Source: a virus
Length of the DNA stretch: 22,084 bases
Direction: 5' to 3' (one strand)
IMG/VR virus record: IMGVR_UViG_3300025674_000455
Span: 1 to 22,084 of that record
The notes beneath the pieces were generated by a model. It did no database searches and was not told the DNA's origin. It was given only the letters and a program-made list of their open reading frames with translations. Positions 14,965 through 20,516 of this stretch are shown here, piece after piece; positions within the stretch are counted from its first letter, which is position 1, and each line of letters opens with the position of its first letter. Position numbers and translations under genes: made by a program.

Positions 14965-15387
14965 TTATTCCAGGTTGCCGGTGATGACACCGCTGGTCAC
15001 AAAGTTGCAGCTAACGACAACAAGTTCACCAACAGTAGAAGAAATCTCCATGTCAGTGATAATTCCAGCGAAGCTGATTGAATCAGAGCCGGAGGTGGTG
15101 CCGGTAGTGAACAGTTCGAAGGTGGCATCGGCCCCGTCTGCGGTGGTCAGAACGTCTTCCAAGAAGCCAGCTTGGCCAGTTGCGTCGGGGTCGTAGACGA
15201 GTTCCACGGTGCCGGAGCCGGAGATCAGGCTGCCAACGAAGGAACGGAAGGTGTCACCGTGATCGGTAACGTCCAGAGTTTCCTTTGTGGTGGAAAGACT
15301 CCAGCTGCGGGTGCCAACGATGGTGGCGTTTGTAGAGCCTGCGGCGTCGAATTGAACAGCGCCTTGCTCTCCTCGGAGAATGGCCAT
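14965..15387 (-). CDS. Major tail tube protein
   Basis: A 140-aa protein starting MAILRGEQGAVQFDAAGSTN. Its signature RSWSLSTTKETLDVTDHGDT followed by FRSFVGSLISGSGTVELVYD is that of TP901-1/HK97-type tail tube proteins. It is beta-rich, ending MEISSTVGELVVVSCNFVTS and GVITGNLE. It polymerises as hexameric rings around the tape measure. Its position between the tail terminator and the G/GT chaperones is the normal one. No extra Ig-like decoration domain is attached. The 37-base gap to gpG is one of the larger gaps in the tail block, but I see no terminator in it. Confidence 0.92.
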   Translation of the reverse strand: MAILRGEQGAVQFDAAGSTNATIVGTRSWSLSTTKETLDVTDHGDTFRSFVGSLISGSGTVELVYDPDATGQAGFLEDVLTTADGADATFELFTTGTTSGSDSISFAGIITDMEISSTVGELVVVSCNFVTSGVITGNLE

Positions 15388-15390
15388 GGG

Positions 15391-15816
15391 TCAGAGTTCC
15401 TCGATGGATTCAAAGGTCACACGGACCTGTGTTTGGAAATAGCCCTCGGGAGCTGGTGAAGCCAGAGCCTCTGGACCTATTGGAGCGTCGAAGAAAACCC
15501 CCGACACGTTCACCCTATTGTAAAGATCGCGGATTCTTTTCCCGATCGTGTAGTTGGCGCCAGGGCCTACACCTGCGGCCGAGAAAATGTTGATGGTGAC
15601 GAGGCCAAAAATTCTGTTTTGCGAGTTTGTCGTGCTGCCTTGGCTCAGGTACTGATTCCGGCCGAAGGTGGTCAAGCACTGAACCCACGATGAGTTTGGC
15701 GTCGGCTCAAAGGGGACGTTGTGAAACACCACCGGGATGGCCGGGCCACTTGACAATTCAGTGGCCAGGCGGGCTTCGATGGTGGCCCTGATGGTGTTGA
15801 TGTCTGCAGCGGCCAT
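15391..15816 (-). CDS. Tail terminator protein
   Basis: A 141-aa alpha/beta protein starting MAAADINTIRATIEARLATE. It contains IPVVFHNVPFEPTPNSSWVQ, then a beta stretch IFGLVTINIFSAAGVGPGAN and the helix YTIGKRIRDLYNRVNVSG. It ends QTQVRVTFESIEEL. The 'I...IE.RL...... PV.F.N..F.P...WV...' start and the beta hairpin are typical of phage tail terminators (gpU/DUF4128-type), which cap the tail tube and join it to the neck. Its place directly before the tail tube supports this. The start overlaps the upstream stop (TGATG). Confidence 0.82.
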   Translation of the reverse strand: MAAADINTIRATIEARLATELSSGPAIPVVFHNVPFEPTPNSSWVQCLTTFGRNQYLSQGSTTNSQNRIFGLVTINIFSAAGVGPGANYTIGKRIRDLYNRVNVSGVFFDAPIGPEALASPAPEGYFQTQVRVTFESIEEL

Positions 15817-16289
15817 CAGAATTTACTCCTGAACTCACGAAATTTTTGGTCCACAAAACCTTGCATTTCCTTAGCAATTAAATCAGGAAAGCCAGGGACA
15901 ACTCCCCGATTTCGAGGCGGGTCTAGGCTCAGGTTGCCGACCTTGTACTCGCCACCCCAAGACGGTGGCAGGTTGGTGCCATAGGCCACCGGCTCGGCAT
16001 ATTCGAGATTGTTGTGGATGCTGTATTCGTTGCCCAGCTGTTCGTTTCCAAGCTGATAGTTAATTGTCACAGGCGGGGGCATATTGGCTCCGTAATTGCC
16101 AGGAGGCGCAGGCTGGCCGCTATTGCTGTTTTCGCCAATCATCCAACTATTGCGAAACCGCCCAGTATCAACAGGGCTGGCCTCTTTGATCCGGCCGTCT
16201 GTCTCCAAAATTGCAGCGCTCAAAAGGTCACGGCCAAACTCTTCGAGGGCAGGACCGATTTCGTCAAGGCTTTTGAGCTTTTTGCCCAT
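15816..16289 (-). CDS. HK97 gp10-like tail completion / neck protein
   Basis: A 157-aa protein with an N-terminal helix (LKSLDEIGPALEEFGRDLLS) and the diagnostic phrase IKEASPVDTGRFRNSWMIGE at about residues 34-53. This is the 'SPVDTGR.R.SW' motif of the HK97 gp10 family. Residues 85-135 (NLEYAEPVAYGTNLPPSWGG) also match the 'N...YA..VE.G' part of that family. The C-terminus is basic (VDQKFREFRSKF). The protein helps connect head and tail, and position between head closure and tail terminator agrees. A Pro/Gly/Asn insert at about 54-75 is unusual for the family. Confidence 0.85.
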   Translation of the reverse strand: MGKKLKSLDEIGPALEEFGRDLLSAAILETDGRIKEASPVDTGRFRNSWMIGENSNSGQPAPPGNYGANMPPPVTINYQLGNEQLGNEYSIHNNLEYAEPVAYGTNLPPSWGGEYKVGNLSLDPPRNRGVVPGFPDLIAKEMQGFVDQKFREFRSKF

Positions 16290-16291
16290 AG

Positions 16292-16648
16292 TTACGCCCT
16301 CAAGATCAGGTCGTAGGCGATGTCCACGTTCTGCATTTCGGTCACATTGACCGCAATAATTTGATGGACAACGCTGCTAATCACCACTTTATCGGCGGTG
16401 GATGGGCGAGAACTGAAACTGCTAGCCGGGACCGTTAGCTTCTTGTCGCTGGCCTGCACCAACTCGTTGACCTCTTGATCGCTAACAGAATCAAGAGCGC
16501 CTTTGATCGTGGTGTCGCTAGCAGTTTCAGTGACTGCGCCGGTGGTGGTGTTGTAGGCCCCGGTCGAAATTACGCGAAAGGTGACATCACCGCCAATCTT
16601 GGGGAAGGGCTTGCCTACAGCTTTAGCGATCTTGTCTGCAAGTGCCAT
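16292..16648 (-). CDS. Putative head closure (stopper) protein
   Basis: A 118-aa beta-rich protein starting MALADKIAKAVGKPFPKIGG. It contains DVTFRVISTGAYNTTTGAVT followed by IKGALDSVSDQEVNELVQAS, DKKLTVPASSFSSRPSTADK and VHQIIAVNVTEMQNVDIAYD. The '...G.YN..TG.VT......IKG...... V.......Q..D..L.VPA......P...D.V' layout is that of head-closure/stopper proteins that seal the connector after packaging. It comes just before the gp10-like gene as in HK97-like neck blocks. Its start overlaps the preceding stop (TGATG). Confidence 0.8.
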   Translation of the reverse strand: MALADKIAKAVGKPFPKIGGDVTFRVISTGAYNTTTGAVTETASDTTIKGALDSVSDQEVNELVQASDKKLTVPASSFSSRPSTADKVVISSVVHQIIAVNVTEMQNVDIAYDLILRA

Positions 16649-16905
16649 CAGACTCGGTAAGCGATGCAGGCGCCGTTCTGCAGCGTGATGCTGGTGAAGA
16701 CACCAACGATATGAAAGCCGGCCGGAATGCTTTCACCGTTCAGGCTGTTGCCGGTGTAGTTCTCGGACACCAAGGTGTCAATCGTGGTGTTTTCGTAGAA
16801 GTCGATGTGCTTAAACCGCCCGGTATGCGCAGCGGTGTCAGTAATCACCTCGGCACCGATCGTGTAATCAATGCCGACATCGCCTTGCCCAAAACCTTTA
16901 GACAT
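16648..16905 (-). CDS. Small duplicated neck-region protein, copy B
   Basis: An 85-aa protein starting MSKGFGQGDVGIDYTIGAEV and containing ITDTAAHTGRFKHIDFYENT, then YTGNSLNGESIPAGFHIVGV and FTSITLQNGACIAYRV. It is a clear paralogue of the gene directly upstream: DTAAHTGRF, YTGN.L, GVFTSITL.G...AYR align over the whole length. I do not know a named family. The symmetric beta pattern and the place between connector and head-closure genes suggest a virion surface or neck decoration. The start uses the TGATCATG junction and the stop overlaps the next start. Confidence 0.7.
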   Translation of the reverse strand: MSKGFGQGDVGIDYTIGAEVITDTAAHTGRFKHIDFYENTTIDTLVSENYTGNSLNGESIPAGFHIVGVFTSITLQNGACIAYRV

Positions 16906-16907
16906 GA

Positions 16908-17135
16908 TCAGAGCCTATAAGCGACGACAGTGCCGCTGGTCAGCGTGATGCTGGTGAAGACCCCGTACATCTCGCAGCTCGCCTTTATGGGGATCGCTGA
17001 AAGGGTGTTGCCGGTGTAATCCTCAGCCGCCAGGCTGGCAATCACCGAATCCTCAAGGGCAACGATCTTGCCGAAGCGTCCGGTATGGGCCGCCGTGTCG
17101 TCGATGAACTCAGCACCTGGGTAGGCGTAACCCAT
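16908..17135 (-). CDS. Small duplicated neck-region protein, copy A
   Basis: A 75-aa protein starting MGYAYPGAEFIDDTAAHTGR. It continues FGKIVALEDSVIASLAAEDY, TGNTLSAIPIKASCEMYGVF and TSITLTSGTVVAYRL. It shares its order of motifs with the following 85-aa protein. Such 'DTAAHTGRF...I....DTVI..L....YTGN.L....I..G....G.FTSI.L.SG.V.AYR' proteins look familiar from marine phage and prophage head regions, but I cannot name a function. It lies four bases after the connector gene, so it is coexpressed with neck genes. A possible role is head decoration. Confidence 0.7.
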   Translation of the reverse strand: MGYAYPGAEFIDDTAAHTGRFGKIVALEDSVIASLAAEDYTGNTLSAIPIKASCEMYGVFTSITLTSGTVVAYRL

Positions 17136-17138
17136 GAA

Positions 17139-17699
17139 TCAGCTCCTCTTTACGGCAATGTTGCCCGGTCCACTGATTCTAAGACCGGTGAAATAACGCT
17201 CCACCATTGGCGGGATGCGATCAGCACCCACCGCCCCGTAGAAGTTCGGGGTGAGATTGATTGAACCCACCTGCAGGTTCTTGAAGTCCTCAAGGCCACC
17301 AAGGCCCAGGCCGTCTTTGTTGTTGTGCAGGTAGACCGCCAGCTCTGCCTGAGCCTTCTTGATCTGATCCGGGATCTCGGTGGTGGTGTAGTAATCCTCA
17401 GTCAGACGGAACGGGAAACCCGTGGTGTAGGTCCGCTGGTAGGTGTCTGGCTTGCGCACACCATCACGCGGCCATTGCAGGGCCTGTGTATTGGCTGCCC
17501 TGGCCCCTAGGAACCGCTCGCGGTCGATGCGCTGCGCTGCGGTGTAGAGGGCTCGGTTTTTTTGGTCGTCAGTGGCAGAAGCCCAGGCAACCACGTCATC
17601 GTTCTGAACGAGGCCATCGATCAGATCGTTGGCATCACTCAGCGTCAGGTAGCTGTTTGCGCTTGCGCCCCCGACTGTTGCGTCGATCGTGATCGCCAT
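17139..17699 (-). CDS. Head-tail connector / adaptor (DnaT-like phage family)
   Basis: A 186-aa protein starting MAITIDATVGGASANSYLTL, then SDANDLIDGLVQNDDVVAWA, a helix with KNRALYTAAQRIDRERFLGA, and TQALQWPRDGVRKPDT. The order 'ANSY.TL.DA....... W......K..AL..A...ID...F.G......QAL.WPR.G' followed by 'IP..IK.A.AELA' is that of the phage family labelled 'DnaT-like ssDNA-binding', which in virion clusters acts as head-tail adaptor. The DnaT name should not be read as a replication function here. Its first 65 bases are shared with the upstream small ORF. Confidence 0.85.
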   Translation of the reverse strand: MAITIDATVGGASANSYLTLSDANDLIDGLVQNDDVVAWASATDDQKNRALYTAAQRIDRERFLGARAANTQALQWPRDGVRKPDTYQRTYTTGFPFRLTEDYYTTTEIPDQIKKAQAELAVYLHNNKDGLGLGGLEDFKNLQVGSINLTPNFYGAVGADRIPPMVERYFTGLRISGPGNIAVKRS

Positions 17700-17805
17700 C
17701 GGGCTTCTCGGGTGATTTCTTGGGTTCAGACTTCACAGGGCCAGAGGCCACCGCAAGAGCGGCAGCCTCACGCGCCTGTGCTCGCCTAAAAGCGAACAAA
17801 CCCAT
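17635..17805 (-). CDS. 56-aa basic small protein overlapping the connector gene
   Basis: The ATG at 17805 lies two bases after the decoration-protein stop (TGATCATG). The frame reads MGLFAFRRAQAREAAALAVA, then SGPVKSEPKKSPEKPDGDHD and RRNSRGRKRKQLPDAE, stopping at TGA 17637-17635. It begins with a short hydrophobic/arginine helix and ends in a very basic disordered tail. The last 22 codons overlap the connector gene in another frame. Without it the decoration-connector gap would be 108 bases, unusually long here. I recall short MGLFA.RR..E..AA proteins at this place in similar phages. Function unknown. Confidence 0.6.
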   Translation of the reverse strand: MGLFAFRRAQAREAAALAVASGPVKSEPKKSPEKPDGDHDRRNSRGRKRKQLPDAE

Positions 17806-17807
17806 GA

Positions 17808-18170
17808 TCAGGAGGCAGCAGCCTTGATCACGGCGTAGTTCAGCACCAGGGCCTCACCAGCGGTGGTGCCCACGTTGCTCAGGGTCACAGTGAAGGAACC
17901 TGCGGCAACAGCGCTGACGCTGACGATGTAGGTGCCGGTGGAGGCACCAGAGGCCAGCGACATTGCGACCACATCGGTCGCGGCGACCTTGTCGTTAGTA
18001 ACGACGAAGGACACCTCAGCACCACCGGCCAGGGAGGCATCGGAGGTGGTGATTTGACCAGCGGCCTGATTAAGGGTCACGCCGGTGGACTTGTCGGTTG
18101 CCTGGGTAACAGCACCGCCGGAGGTGTATCCGAGGGCCTTACCGGCACCGATCTCGAAAAGACTTGCCAT
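17808..18170 (-). CDS. Putative capsid decoration / head protein
   Basis: A 120-aa beta-rich protein directly after the major capsid gene. It starts MASLFEIGAGKALGYTSGGA and contains VTQATDKSTGVTLNQAAGQI, TTSDASLAGGAEVSFVVTND and GEALVLNYAVIKAAAS. Proteins with the phrase GGAVTQATDKSTGVTLN...GQIT are frequent next to capsid genes of prophages and marine phages, and are usually considered virion proteins; the decoration role is inferred from size, composition and place. A GAGGAG ribosome-binding site lies 11 bases before the ATG, with the GTAACTAAC motif between. No Cys and no membrane segment. Confidence 0.75.
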   Translation of the reverse strand: MASLFEIGAGKALGYTSGGAVTQATDKSTGVTLNQAAGQITTSDASLAGGAEVSFVVTNDKVAATDVVAMSLASGASTGTYIVSVSAVAAGSFTVTLSNVGTTAGEALVLNYAVIKAAAS

Positions 18171-18171
18171 G

Positions 18172-18180
18172 GTTAGTTAC
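18172..18180 (-). promoter_or_regulatory. Start-proximal motif GTAACTAAC of the decoration gene
   Basis: The coding strand reads GAGGAGA, then GTAACTAAC, one base, then ATGGC. The same nine bases occur at the same distance before the major capsid start (19210-19218). Identical spacing before the two genes whose products must be made in the largest amounts suggests a translation-initiation element, or a relic of duplicated leader. Nine bases can match by chance, but matching position and flanking ATGGC make this less likely. Confidence 0.4.
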
Positions 18181-18185
18181 TCTCC

Positions 18186-19208
18186 TCAGTCAAGATTAGA
18201 AGTAACAGTCGCCCGGCAAATACCGAGGTTCTTGGTTTCGTACACCTTGGACCAGTTGCCAACGGTCTCCAGAGTGCTCTGGTTGGGGTTGACAGTGCTG
18301 GAGGTGTAACGAGCGCCGATCGGGTGATAGACGTAGTGCAGATCGAGGCTCATCGCATCGCTCTTGGCGAGGATGTCGCGATCGACTTCCGTCCGCATTG
18401 CGAGTTGCTCGCCCGAACCGACTGCTCCTTGGGTGAAGAAGTAGGCGGCATATTCGGTCGAGGAACCGCTGCCGGCGGTCTGAACATCATCTGAAACGAT
18501 AACTCGGAGGCCCATAAAAACGGGCACTGCGGGGCTACCGAATGCACCTGCGGTAGAACCCTGGGCTGCGCTGGTGTCAGCGGCGCCAGTGTTGTCGTAG
18601 ATGTAGTCGATTGCGCGGCGCTCTACGAGGTCGTAGAAGCAGGAAGAGTGAATGCACATGGCAGTCAGCTTCTCTCCCTGATCACCCAGCTTCTGACGGG
18701 CCCGTGCAACGTGGCGGGGGCTCAGAACAGTCGGGGTGTCACCCGATTCACCATCAATGGTGAGATCGAAGAAGGCGGCAGAGCTGCTGGTAGCACCCAG
18801 CGAACCGAACACACCACCCAGGCAAGAAAGGAGATCTTTCTGACGCTGGTTGGCGACATATTCGGCGACCTTCTGACCGATAGCGGCCATGGGGTCGCTA
18901 CCTGCAGCCAGAGCGGCCAAGTCGCGTGCCTCAAAGGCCCGACCACGGTGCAGAATCACGCCAGTCTGACGGTCGGCAGTGATCTTGCCGGGGGTCAGGG
19001 AGGTGCTGTCAGACAGAACCTCAAAGTCTCCAGAAAGGTTGGCTTTCCAGAAGGGGACGTTCACAAAATCCCCACCCTCGGTTGCATTGAGTTCAGCCAT
19101 GGGCTGCACCACACCGCTAGCCAAGAAGGCATCACGTTGGGTCGATTGCTCAATAACGTAGGGGGTGAAAATTTCGGGAACTATGATATCGGACCTAAGG
19201 GTCGCCAT
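18186..19208 (-). CDS. Major capsid protein
   Basis: A 340-aa protein starting MATLRSDIIVPEIFTPYVIE. It continues QSTQRDAFLASGVVQPMAEL, GGDFVNVPFWKANLSGDFEV and SDSTSLTPGKITADRQTGVI, then a helical spine RAFEARDLAALAAGSDPMAA followed by IGQKVAEYVANQRQKDLLSC. The N-arm, spine helix and the 'G..V..PFW' strand are those of a capsid family annotated in many prophages and marine siphophages, with an HK97 fold expected. It follows the scaffold and precedes the decoration protein. No delta-domain or protease precedes it in this window, so a separate scaffold is used. The start has no clear Shine-Dalgarno site but carries the GTAACTAAC motif. Confidence 0.92.
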   Translation of the reverse strand: MATLRSDIIVPEIFTPYVIEQSTQRDAFLASGVVQPMAELNATEGGDFVNVPFWKANLSGDFEVLSDSTSLTPGKITADRQTGVILHRGRAFEARDLAALAAGSDPMAAIGQKVAEYVANQRQKDLLSCLGGVFGSLGATSSSAAFFDLTIDGESGDTPTVLSPRHVARARQKLGDQGEKLTAMCIHSSCFYDLVERRAIDYIYDNTGAADTSAAQGSTAGAFGSPAVPVFMGLRVIVSDDVQTAGSGSSTEYAAYFFTQGAVGSGEQLAMRTEVDRDILAKSDAMSLDLHYVYHPIGARYTSSTVNPNQSTLETVGNWSKVYETKNLGICRATVTSNLD

Positions 19209-19209
19209 C

Positions 19210-19218
19210 GTTAGTTAC
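19210..19218 (-). promoter_or_regulatory. Start-proximal motif GTAACTAAC of the major capsid gene
   Basis: The motif lies one base before the capsid ATG, and no purine-rich ribosome-binding site is visible in the 20 bases upstream (AATTTCTG). It is identical in sequence and spacing to the motif before the decoration gene. It may substitute for a Shine-Dalgarno interaction; this is inference. Confidence 0.4.
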
Positions 19219-19282
19219 CAGAAATTTGCGGTTGTTGGGCACAGCCCTATCGGCTCAGCACAGCTTCGCCATCCGTTTCATA

Positions 19283-19954
19283 CTAACGGCCAGCCTGTGC
19301 TTTAAGCCGCTCATATAGATCGCGGTCAGTCTTAAATAGCCGCGCTTGTTCCGTGAGGTTGTAACTCTCAGGGCGGAAGGGATTGCTTATGCCAGCTGGG
19401 ATGTCACCGCCTCCGCGGCCCACAGGTGCGCCACTGCCTTGGGGCTTGGGCTGCTTCTGCATCCATGCAGGGAGGGTCTTGGCCCACTCGACTACAGGCA
19501 CACGCTCGTAGCCGTTGACCACTACAACAGTGCCATCGGCTTCGCGCTGAATCTGATCTGCCGACAGCTTGGTCTTCATCACCAAGTCGGGATCGTGGAC
19601 GATATCAGCAAGGGCCGAGACGGCTGGGGTCAATAGTTCAAGCTCACGAACGCGGGCCTCTAGCTCAGCGATGCGCTTGTCTTTCTCAGCCGTGGCCTCG
19701 CGGAACTGTTGTTCCATGGCCTCGCGGGCTTCGCTGTACTTGCCCTGGGCTTCGAGTTCTTGCTGCTCAGCCTTGCGCTTGAAGTCCAGCAGGGCCTGCA
19801 CATCAACGCCATCGGGCACAGCCTTGGCCTGTTGCTTGACCTTTTTGTATTCGTCTAGCAGCTCGGCATTCTTGCGGCGCATGGCCTCAAGTTCGGCCAC
19901 AAGATTGGAGTTGTCGGCGCTTTGCTCCACAGGAGCAGTTTGCTCTTCAGACAT
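19283..19954 (-). CDS. Capsid scaffolding protein
   Basis: A 223-aa protein starting MSEEQTAPVEQSADNSNLVA. A long coiled coil spans about residues 18-110 (ELEAMRRKNAELLDEYKKVK; DFKRKAEQQELEAQGKYSEA; KDKRIAELEARVRELELLTP). A conserved C-terminal part contains WAKTLPAWMQKQPKPQGSG, a Gly-rich linker and NLTEQARLFKTDRDLYERLK. Charged coiled-coil proteins directly upstream of the capsid gene are phage scaffolds, which fill the procapsid and leave it before packaging. The end fits a helical capsid-binding tip. A hairpin instead of a ribosome-binding site precedes the start. Confidence 0.85.
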   Translation of the reverse strand: MSEEQTAPVEQSADNSNLVAELEAMRRKNAELLDEYKKVKQQAKAVPDGVDVQALLDFKRKAEQQELEAQGKYSEAREAMEQQFREATAEKDKRIAELEARVRELELLTPAVSALADIVHDPDLVMKTKLSADQIQREADGTVVVVNGYERVPVVEWAKTLPAWMQKQPKPQGSGAPVGRGGGDIPAGISNPFRPESYNLTEQARLFKTDRDLYERLKAQAGR

Positions 19955-19957
19955 GAA

Positions 19958-19972
19958 TTAGCCACAGGCTAA
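19958..19972 (-). promoter_or_regulatory. Hairpin directly before the scaffold start codon
   Basis: On the coding strand TTAGCC, loop TGT, GGCTAA form a perfect six-base-pair stem whose 3' arm ends three bases before the ATG of the scaffold gene. It lies where a ribosome-binding site would be, and no Shine-Dalgarno sequence is seen nearby. It may limit or time scaffold translation. The 51-base gap that contains it also has a TTGACA hexamer at 19998-20003 but no matching -10 box, so I do not call a promoter. Confidence 0.35.
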
Positions 19973-20005
19973 ATTGCGCCCACACTTTACTTTGTAATGT
20001 CAATA

Positions 20006-20227
20006 TCAGCGCTTTGGAGCAGAACGAAGCTGAGAGCGACGCTTCAGTACAGGCCGGCCAGTTGATTCAGACTTGATCCGCACTACCGGATCGTCGTCAG
20101 TGCCGACGCGGGTGATCTTGCCACCGGTAGGCCCTGTGATTGTGGCCCTCTTGCCACCCATGCCGGTGACAGTGCCATAGGTGCGGACGCCTTGATAGGT
20201 CCAGCTAACGCGGCTGCCTTTCTTCAC
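20006..20227 (-). CDS. Small Tudor-like (HVA1/DUF2945-type) protein
   Basis: A 73-aa protein with a GTG start, reading MKKGSRVSWTYQGVRTYGTV, then TGMGGKRATITGPTGGKITR, VGTDDDPVVRIKSESTGRPV and LKRRSQLRSAPKR. The pattern 'KG..VSW...G...GTV......... DDDP.VRIKSE.TG....KR.SQL' is that of the small SH3/Tudor-like HVA1 family (DUF2945). Members are small basic beta-barrel proteins of unknown function, common in bacteria and phages. The GTG overlaps the stop of the 20-aa peptide by four bases (GTGA), so its translation probably depends on that peptide being read. Confidence 0.75.
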   Translation of the reverse strand: MKKGSRVSWTYQGVRTYGTVTGMGGKRATITGPTGGKITRVGTDDDPVVRIKSESTGRPVLKRRSQLRSAPKR

Positions 20228-20286
20228 TTCTTTTTGCCCCCCTTCTTTTTGCCTTTCGGCTTGGGTTTGCCGGAGTGGTAAGGCAT
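20224..20286 (-). CDS. 20-aa lysine-rich peptide gene coupled to the next gene
   Basis: An ATG at 20286 opens a 20-codon frame: MPYHSGKPKPKGKKKGGKKK, ending TGA at 20226-20224. The stop overlaps the GTG of the 73-aa gene as GTGA. Eleven of 20 residues are basic. Similar tiny 'MPYH.GKPKPKGKKK' peptides are, to my recollection, found near capsid genes in marine phages. It may be a real DNA- or capsid-associated peptide or a leader that couples translation of the downstream gene. It lies 23 bases after the preceding gene, without a strong ribosome-binding site. Confidence 0.55.
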   Translation of the reverse strand: MPYHSGKPKPKGKKKGGKKK

Positions 20287-20309
20287 CAGCGTGAAGCAGT
20301 CAATTCATG

Positions 20310-20492
20310 CTACTCAGCTGCTTTTTTGCGAGCGCGGCGCTTGGGCTTGGGCTCATCCTGCTGGACAGGCTTGGCACCATCTAAGGCCATGCCGAACTTG
20401 TTTCGATACTGCACCGAGCCATCGTCGAGGGTGACCTTGCGGGCCAAGATCAGCTGTTCGCCGACGAGAACCGCTTCAAAATCGGAAGACAT
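20310..20492 (-). CDS. 60-aa hypothetical head-region protein
   Basis: A 60-aa protein starting MSSDFEAVLVGEQLILARKV. It continues TLDDGSVQYRNKFGMALDGA and ends KPVQQDEPKPKRRARKKAAE: a small beta-type core followed by a strongly basic tail. I prefer the ATG at 20492 to a GTG two codons upstream. The 'L.DGSVQYRNKFGM' centre is reminiscent of short phage proteins between portal and scaffold genes, but I cannot name a function. The basic tail could contact DNA or the acidic capsid interior. Confidence 0.65.
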   Translation of the reverse strand: MSSDFEAVLVGEQLILARKVTLDDGSVQYRNKFGMALDGAKPVQQDEPKPKRRARKKAAE

Positions 20493-20516
20493 GAGCACAG
20501 AAATGCTGCGCTTAGG

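Larger units (their letters stand above)
16648..17135 (-). repeat. Tandem gene duplication (two paralogous small genes)
   Basis: The genes at 16908-17135 and 16648-16905 encode collinear similar proteins. At DNA level the two copies share an exact 21-base block at 16681-16701 and 16941-16961, covering the GVFTSITL codons. A second near-identical block covers the YTGN codons. The N-terminal ends differ (an extra SKGFGQGDVG-type lead in copy B). Most third positions differ elsewhere, so the duplication is not fresh; the identical block may reflect strong constraint or local gene conversion. Confidence 0.85.

Noticed and set aside
17139-17699. DnaT-like similarity taken as a replication or primosome gene
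   Set aside because: The gene sits in the neck block between decoration and head-closure genes. This phage family's name is misleading and the connector role fits better.
19998-20003. TTGACA hexamer (coding strand) before the scaffold gene as a promoter
   Set aside because: At 16-18 bases downstream there is GGCGCA-like sequence rather than a TATAAT-like -10 box. A late phage promoter may look different, but I cannot support one.
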